Shown piece after piece: positions 19,029-27,321 of a DNA stretch of 64,000 nucleotides. Within the stretch, counting starts at the first letter, position 1; each line of letters opens with the position of its first letter. The translations under genes and the position numbers were made by a program. Location: contig NZ_JACJPX010000027.1 of NCBI RefSeq assembly GCF_014696315.1, positions 1-64,000 of the forward strand, given 5' to 3'. The notes under the pieces were generated by a model. It was not told the origin of the DNA. It was given only the letters and a program-made list of their open reading frames with translations, and made no database searches. This DNA is from Calothrix membranacea FACHB-236 (GTDB taxonomy: Bacteria > Cyanobacteriota > Cyanobacteriia > Cyanobacteriales > Nostocaceae).

Positions 19029-20561
19029 ATGATAAATACAACAGCTAACTCCAAAATTCAGTTAAATCTGGGTGACTCTAGTACTACTTTATTACATCGC
19101 GCAGGAATAGCAGGATTTTGGATGACGCTTAAACAGTTGGAAAAAATATATCCAAATCCTGCTCAACGTACTGGTAATTTAACCTGGGTGCTAACACCCC
19201 ATAGCATCAGTCTTAACTGGGAAGGGCAGGATTTTGCAGCTTTAGACTGGTTGCTAAAGCAATCTTTTCAAATTAGTGATGAAGGTTTAATCTCCTTAAC
19301 AGGATTAAACCTATATGCAATGGATATTGAAAGACAAATAATAATCCATCAAGGTATTACAGGAACTTTTTTACAGCATAATAAGTTTTTCAAATCTTCA
19401 AACAAGAAATTAAAGCCTCTAATTGTTGACGGCAAAAAATTTGTGACTGAGTACAAAAGTGCTATATCTTATGCTCATCAACACTTTGCTATACAGTTGT
19501 GTGACGAATCCGGACAATTTTTACAAGAGCCAATTGGTATAGTAGGTTGGCTCTATCCAGGAGCAGTAGTTCGTCACTATGCTTTTAAAGAACAAACTCA
19601 ATTTGAAGAAAAACCAGAGTATGCCCTAGCTTTATTGTTTGCTCCTGTGGCTTGCCATTATTTCATTTTGAGATCGCACACCAAACCCCAATCTACAAAG
19701 TATATTCTGGTTGTCCCTGAAGTAAATAATTTAGAGCTTTACGCCCAGCATTACTGGACTCTGAGTAATTTGAGTTACAGAGATTTTCATGTATCTAGCT
19801 TAAGAGACGCTGGATTAAAATTACTGACTAATCAAGCAACAATACAGATAAAACAAAATTGTGTTAAGCGATGTCAGGTTTTTTCTTTTGGTAAGCTAAT
19901 TTGGTCAGGAAAGCAAAAAGTTCGTACAGAAACAGCAACATTAGAGCTAACGGAAAAAGTGAGCTTCTACTATAAGCTTAGTCGCAGTTGTTTCCCTAAT
20001 TACCGAATCGTTTACTATGGAAATCAACATTTTCTCCTTACAAGTCTATTTCAAGGAATAATTGCTAATAATTTAGGTTTGGGGTTGCCTTGGTGGAATG
20101 ATTTTGGAAACATACTTACATCTAGTAATTTGTTTAATCAAATAGCTGACGAAAATCAAGGTATTTATACGATGATTCAAGAGTCTGAATGGGACATAAA
20201 ATCGCAAAAGCTGTTTATCAAAGCTTGTCATGAAGCATTAAAGGTAACATACGCCAAAATTTATTCCCGAGCCAAGGAAAATGAATACGCTCAAATTGAA
20301 CGAGAAAATACAAAAATTATATCTCAACTAGGACGCTGCACTAATGCTGAAAATTTTAGGAAATTTATTGCGGAATTTTGGGGTAAAGCAGGGCAGCTTT
20401 CAATTCTACAAGAACACTGGGAAGAATTACTACCCATAACAACAGGTATGATGAATTGGAAAATGGCTAGGGATTTAACTTTTATTGCAATTGCTAGTTA
20501 TCCAAAAACTAAGAACATCAAGCCTGAATCATCAGAAATATCTCAGACAAGTAGTGAATGA
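19029..20561 (+). CDS. cas8: Cas8 (Cmx8-like) large Cascade subunit
   Basis: Cas8 is the large subunit of the type I effector, recognising the PAM and stabilising target unwinding. The 510 residues and the N-terminus (STTLLHRAGIAGFWMTLKQL) resemble Cmx8-type proteins of MYXAN I-B systems, which are poorly conserved. No nuclease motif is visible. The position between cas6 and cas7 supports the call more than sequence does. In CASTs this subunit also helps position TniQ. The next cas gene starts about 57 bp later. The C-terminal part (about 400-500) is alpha-helical and charged, as expected for a small-subunit-like region. Confidence 0.8.
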   Translation: MINTTANSKIQLNLGDSSTTLLHRAGIAGFWMTLKQLEKIYPNPAQRTGNLTWVLTPHSISLNWEGQDFAALDWLLKQSFQISDEGLISLTGLNLYAMDIERQIIIHQGITGTFLQHNKFFKSSNKKLKPLIVDGKKFVTEYKSAISYAHQHFAIQLCDESGQFLQEPIGIVGWLYPGAVVRHYAFKEQTQFEEKPEYALALLFAPVACHYFILRSHTKPQSTKYILVVPEVNNLELYAQHYWTLSNLSYRDFHVSSLRDAGLKLLTNQATIQIKQNCVKRCQVFSFGKLIWSGKQKVRTETATLELTEKVSFYYKLSRSCFPNYRIVYYGNQHFLLTSLFQGIIANNLGLGLPWWNDFGNILTSSNLFNQIADENQGIYTMIQESEWDIKSQKLFIKACHEALKVTYAKIYSRAKENEYAQIERENTKIISQLGRCTNAENFRKFIAEFWGKAGQLSILQEHWEELLPITTGMMNWKMARDLTFIAIASYPKTKNIKPESSEISQTSSE

Positions 20562-20618
20562 TTAGAATTTTTTCTATTTTTTTAAATCAATGATGTTAAA
20601 TTTTTGGGTAAATCCTCA

Positions 20619-21617
20619 ATGTCTCATCTGTTTGGTAATATTTTAACTATTTATGGTACTGCTGCTAATAATCGTGGTGAAAATGAAGGTAATATCACTA
20701 CCCTACAAAAAATAAACTGGAAGGGCGAAGTTCACACCACTGTCTCAGCAGAGGCAATTCGTTGGGCACTGCGGTACTACTGGCAAAATAATGGTCATGA
20801 AGTGAATCGGCGCTGGGATGAAAATGCCCAGCCACTCGCTGATCACATCTTGCAAGACCTTAACTTTAATAATGTTCGCTTCATTGATGATGATGTTTTA
20901 GGATTCATGCAAACAGAAGCCGCAAAAGTTGAAGCTGGTGATCAATCTGGAGGTGAAGTCCAGGAAGCATCCGCAGGAGAAATTCAAAATGTATCTCAAG
21001 ATGAAGAGGTAACAAGCTCTAAAGGCAAGCGTAAAAAAACTTCGCAACGCAAAGGACGAGAAAGACCACAAGGGAGAGTCACCGCTAAAAGAGGTGTACT
21101 AGAGGTTACTCGTGCAGTATCGTTGATTCCCTATGAAGGAAACATTACTTTTAATGCAGTCAGTGGAAAAAAAGGACGAACTTCTCTTTATGGTACAGAA
21201 GTTCATGCTACTCGTTATCAGTACGGTTTTGCATTGACACCTAACAGTCTTCAAGATAAATCTCGGATCAATGCAGTTTTAAATGGCTTAATTTCAATTG
21301 GAGAAGTGGGAGGAAATCATGCCCGTTTTTTATACGATTTTTCCCCAGATAGCATAATACTACGCTGGACACATGATTTCTCACCTCGTTTTTTGTATTG
21401 TTTTGAACAAGATGAATGGGGAAATATATCAGTTCCAGATTTGCTTAGACGGGTAGAAGCTGAAGATATTGACCCAAAGGAATTATGGATTGGAGGAGCA
21501 ATTGCTAGAGATTTAGGAAATTTGGGTGCAAATGTGTTCCCAGGTGTGAAGAAAGTAGTAGAAGAATTACTAAAAGTGATGACACGAGACTTACAATTGC
21601 CACCAAGGAGTTCATAA
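20619..21617 (+). CDS. cas7: Cas7 (Cst2/DevR family) Cascade backbone subunit
   Basis: Cas7 forms the helical backbone along the crRNA. The start MSHLFGNILTIYGTAANNRG at 20619 (332 residues) is the family's typical N-terminus; an upstream in-frame TTG at 20604 is less likely. Further signatures are TTVSAEAIRWALRYYWQNNG and SLYGTEVHATRYQYGFALTP. Residues about 105-150 form a basic, Gly/Ser/Lys-rich insertion (KGKRKKTSQRKGRERPQGRV), probably a disordered loop. The gene is joined to cas5 by a 1-bp gap, so the two are translationally coupled. Confidence 0.92.
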   Translation: MSHLFGNILTIYGTAANNRGENEGNITTLQKINWKGEVHTTVSAEAIRWALRYYWQNNGHEVNRRWDENAQPLADHILQDLNFNNVRFIDDDVLGFMQTEAAKVEAGDQSGGEVQEASAGEIQNVSQDEEVTSSKGKRKKTSQRKGRERPQGRVTAKRGVLEVTRAVSLIPYEGNITFNAVSGKKGRTSLYGTEVHATRYQYGFALTPNSLQDKSRINAVLNGLISIGEVGGNHARFLYDFSPDSIILRWTHDFSPRFLYCFEQDEWGNISVPDLLRRVEAEDIDPKELWIGGAIARDLGNLGANVFPGVKKVVEELLKVMTRDLQLPPRSS

Positions 21618-21618
21618 T

Positions 21619-22251
21619 GTGACAACTATTGCCTTAAAAGTAGAAGTCCCTATCGCTTGTTTTCGCCAGTCTCATGCTAGGGAGTATGTAGAAACCTATC
21701 CTGTACCACCACCATCAACAGTATATGGAATGTTACTGTCTCTTTTAGGGGAAGTTGATAGATACAAACACTGTGGGGTAAAGCTGGCGATCGCACTTAT
21801 ATCTGAACCAGCAAAGTCAACTGTAATTCGTACCTTTCACCGATTGAAGACGAAGAATATTCATAACCCTAAAAATAATAAACCTGATTACCAGGAGCTA
21901 CTTACTAATATTGAGTTTGTAGTTTGGGTAGACGCTGGACTAGATAAAGCTAAACCAAATTTAGTGCAACGTTTAGAAGAGGCATTTACTAACCCAGGTT
22001 CTATTAATAGATTTGGTGGACTATGTTTAGGTGAAAGTCGAGATTTAGTAAATGATATTACCCTCTTACCAAAAAATTACTATGCAGAATCAATGAGGTG
22101 GTTAATCCGGGATGAATACGGGTTGCTAACTTTACCTTATTGGGTAGACCATGTAGGTTCGCGGGGAACACGATGGTTAAGTTACGAGATTCAAGAATGT
22201 CAAGTATTGCAACCACCTGAATTATCTTGGACTTTAGTTCAAAGTGATTAG
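21619..22251 (+). CDS. cas5: Cas5 (Cmx5/DevS-like) Cascade subunit
   Basis: Cas5 caps the crRNA 5' handle in the Cascade complex. The 210 residues contain the RAMP features of the family: an N-terminal strand (ALKVEVPIACFRQSHAREYV), the PPPSTVYGMLLSLLGEVDR motif and a Gly-rich stretch (RFGGLCLGESRDLV). I use the GTG at 21619 because the ATG one base earlier is out of frame and meets a stop at once. It is the last cas gene; the array leader starts after it. No cas3 is present, consistent with an effector used only for targeting. Confidence 0.9.
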   Translation: MTTIALKVEVPIACFRQSHAREYVETYPVPPPSTVYGMLLSLLGEVDRYKHCGVKLAIALISEPAKSTVIRTFHRLKTKNIHNPKNNKPDYQELLTNIEFVVWVDAGLDKAKPNLVQRLEEAFTNPGSINRFGGLCLGESRDLVNDITLLPKNYYAESMRWLIRDEYGLLTLPYWVDHVGSRGTRWLSYEIQECQVLQPPELSWTLVQSD

Positions 22252-22528
22252 GGGTTATTATTTTATTTTGCAAGTACCTTTTCTTGAGAAATCTAAATAC
22301 CATGAGCAATAGTCTTGTCTTCTTATTTGACAAGCCTTTTATAGATTTTATATGAATCAAAGATGCTTGCGATTTCCTGGAACACTCTCAACACAAAAGT
22401 TGAGGGCTTTACAAACTTTCTTTGTGCTATGAATAGCTATTAATTTTTGCAACTGAACTAATCTTCAGTGATAGATGCTTGTAAAATTGAACTAGAGCTT
22501 AGGCAAGTCAACAAGTTTGGCGATTGCC
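22252..22528 (+). promoter_or_regulatory. CRISPR leader region
   Basis: This is AT-rich DNA between cas5 and the first repeat. A small hairpin CTCAAC / GTTGAG lies at 22387-22404. The array promoter is expected here, but I cannot mark it precisely. Confidence 0.5.
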
Positions 22529-22932
22529 GTGCTTCAACATTAGATGCCGTTAGGCGTTGAGCAGAGGATAAATACAATAATTGGGTGCAGCGGGTAAAAG
22601 ATGTGCTTCAACATTAGATGCCGTTAGGCGTTGAGCAGATTCTGGCATTCTCCTTAAGTACAGGCATGGTTCTTTCGTGCTTCAACATTAGATGCCGTTA
22701 GGCGTTGAGCAGAGAGCCTGGGGTGCTATCTGAGCCTAATGGCAGTTGTGCTTCAACATTAGATGCCGTTAGGCGTTGAGCAGCGGATTGCAATAGCTAA
22801 CAAAGGGGAAGAATTAGAAGTGCTTCAACATTAGATGCCGTTAGGCGTTGAGCAGTAGCTCCATGTTCCTTGTAAAGTCCTAAGCGAGAATCTGTTCTTC
22901 AATATTATTAGATGCTATTAGGCGTTGAGCAA
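22529..22932 (+). CRISPR. Short CRISPR array: 5 perfect repeats, 1 degenerate repeat, 5 spacers
   Basis: The 36-bp repeat begins GTGCTTCAACATTAGATGCC and ends GTTAGGCGTTGAGCAG. Copies start at 22529, 22603, 22677, 22748 and 22820 and are identical. A sixth, degenerate copy lies at 22894-22932, with a 3-bp insertion (ATTATTAGATG) and several changes. Spacers are 38, 38, 35, 36 and 38 bp. A GCC-GTTA-GGC hairpin inside the repeat would leave an 8-nt 5' handle after Cas6 cleavage. No spacer matches elsewhere in the window as far as I could see. Orientation follows the cas genes, with the degenerate repeat distal. Confidence 0.96.
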
Positions 22933-23047
22933 CAAGATAGGCTCAAGTATTTGCGTTCCATATACTGATATCTTTCACCAGTACAGATCAATTGCTTCCC
23001 TTAAAAGGCAATTGGTGAGTATAAATACGTTCTCACTGAGTACAAAA

Positions 23048-23442
23048 CTAGTCCTCTTGAGTCTCGTCTTTCCGAGAAATTTTAGCGATAATTTTTTTCC
23101 ATTCCTCAATTTGCTTCTGTATTTGTAATTTGCGATCGCTCACATCTTGACTATCATCAACAGACACATCCTGACTGCTCAATCGCTCACGGTACAGAGC
23201 AATCATTTCGGTTAGAGCTTTTTTATTGCTTGCTGATCCTCCAAGGTCAAAGAACTAACATTGACTGGAATCAGCTTTCTGCCAATTCTCTCCACAAACT
23301 CAGACCGACTTAAATCCATACTGTCGGCGATCGCATCTAATCCATCAATCCCGGTAGGAGTTAGGGCTAGGTTAACTCTCTTCTTTACCTCATCGTACAG
23401 TTCTGGTACGTCTTTTTGACCTTTTTGCCCTTTCTTACCCAT
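23048..23442 (-). pseudogene. Small possible ribbon-helix-helix regulator, frameshifted
   Basis: From the ATG at 23442 an intact 76-residue frame runs to a stop at 23212. Its second half (LDAIADSMDLSRSEFVERIG) looks like the helices of an Arc/CopG-type ribbon-helix-helix protein. At an A6 run (minus strand; T6 at 23219-23224) a 1-nt shift would continue the protein as ALTEMIALYRERLSSQDV and on to a stop at 23048, giving about 131 residues with a coiled-coil-like C-terminus. The gene is therefore truncated by frameshift, uses slippage at A6, or has a sequence error. It faces tnsD across two identical palindromes, which suggests a regulator. Small Arc- and Xre-type regulators are known in other cyanobacterial CASTs. 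Confidence 0.6.
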
Positions 23443-23525
23443 TGCCGTCTAGTTTTTAGATTCCTCCCAATCATAGTAAACATATTCAGCACTGAAGTTA
23501 AACATTAAAACTTCTTCCAAAAGTT

Positions 23526-23581
23526 TAGGTATTGTGTAATGCCTAATTTAGCTAGATAATATAGGTATTGTGTAATGCCTA
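23526..23581. promoter_or_regulatory. Two identical 20-bp operator-like palindromes upstream of tnsD
   Basis: TAGGTATTGTGTAATGCCTA occurs at 23526-23545 and again at 23562-23581, 36 bp apart. Each is a near-perfect dyad (TAGGnATT-n4-AATnCCTA). They lie between the divergent starts of the small regulator-like gene (23442) and tnsD (23736). They look like binding sites for a dimeric repressor; the neighbouring regulator-like protein is the obvious candidate (inference). Confidence 0.75.
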
Positions 23582-23735
23582 AATAAGGATTTTGTAGGGG
23601 TATGAGTAACTAATCCCACCGTTTGGCTTGTCAACATCTAAACGGCTTACTTTTCATGGGCAATCATTAATTGCTGGTTATCTAATTCAAATTAATCAAA
23701 ATCTGCTAAATGATTTTGTCATTTTTAACAACTAT

Positions 23736-25646
23736 ATGGTGAGTTTTTTTCCTCAACCTTATCCAGATGAACTTTTATATAATGTTATTGCTCGTTATCA
23801 CATTAGAAGTGGCAATACGAGTCCAAAAATTACACTTCAAGAATTATTTAATTCGCAATCTACTATAGCAACAGTGGATTTACCATCGAACCTGAATAAT
23901 TTAATTCAAAACATACAATTTATCTCTAATTACAAAGTTGATGACTTGATATATAAACATACTCTCTACCCTTTATATAGCCCTTTTTTGCCTGTAAACA
24001 GGTCTAGTCAGGTACTGGAATCTATGAAAGGAGATTATGGGGGAGATATTCATACAAGAGCCGGAATTATGGCAAGCTCAATTACTATGCCGAAATATTT
24101 TCAGTTTTGTCCCACTTGCTGGGAAGAAGACTTAAAAAATTATGGAGAACCCTACTGGCATCGCATCCATCAAATACCAGGAGTTTTAGTTTGTCCATTT
24201 CATGGTGAAGTTTTGCAAGATAGCCTAGCTCCTTTACACGGTTTTAATAAGCATGAATATTATGCAGCTAGTACAGACAACTGTTCTATTACTAAAGAAC
24301 CAAGTATTTTTAGCTCTGATACACTGAAAAAATTACTGGTATTAGCCAAAGATTTTTGGTGGTTACTCAATAGTGAAATACCTTGCCAAGAGCCACAGTG
24401 GTTTCGCAAACAGTACACCAATCTGATGATTGAGCAGGGTTTTGCAACTGCAACTGGTCGAATTTACCAGAAAAAACTACTAGATAATTTTTTGTTCTTT
24501 TATGGTCGAGAAATGCTCAGTGCCGTTGATTCAATTGTAAATCATAACGATTCAAACAACTGGGTTACTAGTATCGTCAGGAAACATAGGAAATCTTTCC
24601 ATCCTCTTAGACATCTGCTGATGATGCGTTTTTTGAAAACATCAGTAGAGGAATTTTTTCAACAAGATACTGAATACAAGCCTTTTGGTGAACCCCCCTG
24701 GTTGTGTCTCAATGCTGCCGCAGAACATTATCTACAACCAGTGATTACCAATCTAGTAATTACTCTATGCTGCGATACAAAAAAGCCTGTCGGTACTTTT
24801 TCTTGTTCTTGTGGAATGGTTTATTGCCGAACTGGGCCTGATGAAACGGATGATGACAAAGTTCGCATTGGTAAAGTCAAAACATTCGGTCAGCTATGGG
24901 AGCAAAAGCTGAAAGAGTTAGTAGAAGTTGAAAAGTTGGGTTTGCGGGAGACAGCCAGAAGATTAAATGTTGATGCTAGAACTATCAAACGCTATGTATC
25001 TTGTCTGAGACTGACAACTTATTGGCAGACTAGAAAGGAAAATGACTCTGTAGGCTTACAGGAATTACCAGAAATAGATCCCTATTTTGCAACTGAACTC
25101 AAATTGAAACACAGGCAAAATTGGATGGTTTTACAAGTACAGAACCCTGAAGCTTCAAAGACAACTCTGAGAAAACTAGCACCAGCCACCTATATTTGGC
25201 TATACAGGAATGACAGAGAATGGCTCAATCAAAACTCACCCGCTTTACAAGTTGCTGTTCCTTCCGTTGTGAGAGTTGATTGGCATGAGCGAGATCAGCA
25301 AATTCTCACTCAGGTTCAAGATGCAGTGCGATCGCTACTTAATGCAAATGAACCAGAGAGAATTTGTATTAGTAGGGTAGGAAAAACCATCGGCTTACTT
25401 GCATTACTCGAAAAACATCTCGACCAAATGCCTTTAACAAAGGCTTATTTGAAATCAGTAGTTGAAACGGTAGAAGAATTTCAAATGCGCCGAATCAAGT
25501 GGGCAATCAAGCTGCTTGATAAATGTGGAGAAGAAATTATGCGCTGGAAGGTAGTGAGAGTTGCTGCTTTGCGGGAGGATTGCTCCCAAAGAGTCAACGC
25601 ATTTTTGGACAGTGAACTTGAAAAAGCATACAAGAAAGAGAGGTGA
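23736..25646 (+). CDS. tnsD: TnsD, long TniQ-family homing protein
   Basis: TnsD binds a fixed chromosomal site and recruits TnsC; in Tn7 the site is the 3' end of glmS. I start at the ATG 23736 (636 residues) because MVSFFPQPYPDELLYNVIAR matches the TniQ start at 17235; the frame's upstream extension from 23628 has no matching part. The zinc-binding segment (about 132-158) reads FCPTCWEEDLKNYGEPYWHR and LVCPFH. The C-terminal half (about 380-636) carries a helix-turn-helix (LRETARRLNVDARTIKRYVS) and further DNA-binding helices absent from TniQ. Location of the element 25 bp after glmS agrees with TnsD-directed homing. It is transcribed apart from the cas genes. Confidence 0.93.
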   Translation: MVSFFPQPYPDELLYNVIARYHIRSGNTSPKITLQELFNSQSTIATVDLPSNLNNLIQNIQFISNYKVDDLIYKHTLYPLYSPFLPVNRSSQVLESMKGDYGGDIHTRAGIMASSITMPKYFQFCPTCWEEDLKNYGEPYWHRIHQIPGVLVCPFHGEVLQDSLAPLHGFNKHEYYAASTDNCSITKEPSIFSSDTLKKLLVLAKDFWWLLNSEIPCQEPQWFRKQYTNLMIEQGFATATGRIYQKKLLDNFLFFYGREMLSAVDSIVNHNDSNNWVTSIVRKHRKSFHPLRHLLMMRFLKTSVEEFFQQDTEYKPFGEPPWLCLNAAAEHYLQPVITNLVITLCCDTKKPVGTFSCSCGMVYCRTGPDETDDDKVRIGKVKTFGQLWEQKLKELVEVEKLGLRETARRLNVDARTIKRYVSCLRLTTYWQTRKENDSVGLQELPEIDPYFATELKLKHRQNWMVLQVQNPEASKTTLRKLAPATYIWLYRNDREWLNQNSPALQVAVPSVVRVDWHERDQQILTQVQDAVRSLLNANEPERICISRVGKTIGLLALLEKHLDQMPLTKAYLKSVVETVEEFQMRRIKWAIKLLDKCGEEIMRWKVVRVAALREDCSQRVNAFLDSELEKAYKKER

Positions 25647-25688
25647 ATGGAATCACCTCTCCAGGCGATGAGATAAATGATTTGTGTT

Positions 25689-26006
25689 TTATGCTACTTC
25701 GGCTATAAGTAAACCATTCACAGCAATGATGATTATTTGTGCTGCCAAAGGAGTGTCACAGGATTGCCTGTAATCGCTATTACAGGGTTGTGCTACCCAC
25801 TTACCCTCCAGACTTTGGTAGAAAGTGCCGAGAAGTTGGGAACCGTTCCAGACGCGGTAAAGTTCGCCAAAGACCTCTGATACTGAATCAATCTCAATTT
25901 CTGGTGCTACTAGGTCGGTAAGCTGGTCAATATATTCCTCAAACTCTGATTGAGCCGAGGTTTCGTTATCAAATTCATCTTGTACAATCATCATGAGTGA
26001 CCTCAT
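25689..26006 (-). CDS. Small acidic hypothetical protein
   Basis: This is 105 residues from the ATG at 26006, or 101 from the ATG at 25994, which has a better-placed AGG (AATGAGGTCACTC). It is acidic in the first half (EFEEYIDQLTDLVAPEIEID) and has a hydrophobic C-terminus (AAQIIIIAVNGLLIAEVA). No known family is recognised. It is convergent with tnsD, 42 bp away. A HIP1 hairpin lies just upstream of its start. Function unknown; it could be an accessory cargo gene. Confidence 0.5.
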   Translation of the reverse strand: MRSLMMIVQDEFDNETSAQSEFEEYIDQLTDLVAPEIEIDSVSEVFGELYRVWNGSQLLGTFYQSLEGKWVAQPCNSDYRQSCDTPLAAQIIIIAVNGLLIAEVA

Positions 26007-26020
26007 TAACGGGGTTGAAC

Positions 26021-26065
26021 AAAAGGCGATCGCATTTCTCTTGCCGGAGGGGCGATCGCCTTTTT
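26021..26065. terminator. HIP1-based hairpin, terminator-like
   Basis: AAAAGGCGATCGC and GCGATCGCCTTTTT (26021-26033 and 26052-26065) form a strong stem with a T-run on the plus strand and A-run on the other side, so it could act in either direction. On the minus strand it would end the Xre gene's transcript. A closely similar hairpin with matching left flank (AAACAAAAGGCGATCGCA) lies outside the transposon at 46142-46187. Confidence 0.65.
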
Positions 26066-26124
26066 AATTTCATGTTCATTTTAGCTACTAAAGTAACCAA
26101 TAATCAATATATGTATGGAAAACT

Positions 26125-26418
26125 TTATTCAGTCACTTCCACCGTGCTAAGAAAATCCTTTAAGGAAATACCCAAAGCCAAACAAATAGCCTCTAATACT
26201 TTCATAGAAACACTTTCGGATTCGGCATACTCTAATTTCTTTAAGTTTTGGTGAGAGCATTCCCCACCCTTAGCAGCAATCTCATCTACCAATTGCTGTC
26301 GGGACTTTTTCCCACGCAAACGCTTTAAAGTTTCCGCTCTGTCCTTATTCCAGTTAACAGAAACAACGTCTGCAACATAAATATACATTTTAGTTTCTCT
26401 ATTCCTCTCATTGCTCAT
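26125..26418 (-). CDS. Xre-family helix-turn-helix regulator
   Basis: This is 97 residues from the ATG at 26418, or 87 from the ATG at 26388 (MYIYVADVVSVNWNKDRAET), which follows a GAGGAATAGAG stretch. The helix-turn-helix core is RQQLVDEIAAKGG, then HQNLKKLEYAESESVSMKV and LEAICLALGIS, as in Cro/C1-type regulators. It lies between tnsD and the BREX locus on the same strand as BREX, 155 bp downstream of brxA. It may regulate BREX or transposon genes; its target cannot be told from the sequence. Confidence 0.8.
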   Translation of the reverse strand: MSNERNRETKMYIYVADVVSVNWNKDRAETLKRLRGKKSRQQLVDEIAAKGGECSHQNLKKLEYAESESVSMKVLEAICLALGISLKDFLSTVEVTE

Positions 26419-26572
26419 ATAATAGCTACAGCAGTAAACAAAAGTTATAAATTTCGGCTACTACAGTTTACAAATTATGGGAATAGAGGGAAGCGATCGC
26501 TTACTAAACCGCAATTTGGTAAAGCTAAATCATGGGATTCTTTATACGGAAGAGAGAAAGAATAATACTTAA

Positions 26573-27316
26573 CTAGCTCCGTAGCATCACCATCTTTTCA
26601 TCAAGACCCTGGCAGAAAAATTCTAGTCTTTGATTTTTTTCTAAATCTCTCAGGTTGATGGGGCTGACGATAAATGGAAATAATGCAGGGGTTTGGCTAA
26701 TTACACCTAAAGCTTGGGAATTAGAATTACTGGAAATTAAAATTGCTTCTATTAGCCATGCTATCAGTCTTCTGTTATCGACTAATTGCACTGTTGCTGG
26801 CTGATATATACCTTTTTCGTTAGTGTCTTGTAAGACTCCCCAATCGACAAAGCAGCGCAGTAAACGTTGAGTTGCCCGCGATACTGTTTCTCTTTCACCT
26901 AACTGTTCTTTGATGCGTCTTTGCACCGAAGCTGCGGCAAATAAACCCTGTAATCTGATTAATCGTCCAACATTTTCAGCAACTATCCCGAAAAATGGGT
27001 AAACAGCCATAGCCATACCCCAATGTATGACTATATGTTGATTAAATGGGCTGATTCTTAAAAGTTCCAAAGCTTCATTTCGCAAAGGTTCTAGGTTTGT
27101 TGGCACTCTGACCCAGATTTTCAGCAGTATCGAAATAGTTTTTCTGCGTCCACTAGATTTACTTTTACTGCCAACAGAGACCTTATCTTGTAAGAATTCA
27201 TCAAGCGCGGTTTGAATTTCTGAGCGTGTAGAACCAGCTAAAAGAAGGTTGGCTGTAAGTTCCAACCAATCAAGCTGAATGCGCTGACTAAAACCAACTT
27301 CTACCCGCCTACTCAT
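26573..27316 (-). CDS. brxA: BrxA, type 3 BREX protein
   Basis: This 247-residue protein is the last gene of the BREX-3 operon, 5 bp after pglZ. BrxA-family proteins are small, mostly helical, DNA-binding components needed in some BREX systems; the exact role is unknown. The sequence shows a wHTH-like stretch (LLRCFVDWGVLQDTNEKG, about 155-172) and a basic patch (KSKSSGRRKTISILLKIW). The call rests on its position at the end of the canonical brxF-brxC-pglX-brxHII-pglZ-brxA order and on general resemblance to type 3 BrxA. The ATG at 27316 is the natural start. Confidence 0.72.
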   Translation of the reverse strand: MSRRVEVGFSQRIQLDWLELTANLLLAGSTRSEIQTALDEFLQDKVSVGSKSKSSGRRKTISILLKIWVRVPTNLEPLRNEALELLRISPFNQHIVIHWGMAMAVYPFFGIVAENVGRLIRLQGLFAAASVQRRIKEQLGERETVSRATQRLLRCFVDWGVLQDTNEKGIYQPATVQLVDNRRLIAWLIEAILISSNSNSQALGVISQTPALFPFIVSPINLRDLEKNQRLEFFCQGLDEKMVMLRS

Positions 27317-27321
27317 CTAGT

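Noticed and set aside
22529-22932. Spacers matching glmS or other window sequence
   Set aside because: I compared the five spacers by eye with the surrounding genes and saw no match; a genome-wide search would be needed.
23628-23735. N-terminal extension of TnsD
   Set aside because: TniQ-family proteins begin at MVSFFPQPYPDE-type sequence; the 36 extra residues match nothing in the sister TniQ.
12425-25646. Type V-K CAST (Cas12k) as identity of the element
   Set aside because: No Cas12k is present. A four-gene Cascade, TnsA and two TniQ-family proteins are present, which V-K elements lack.
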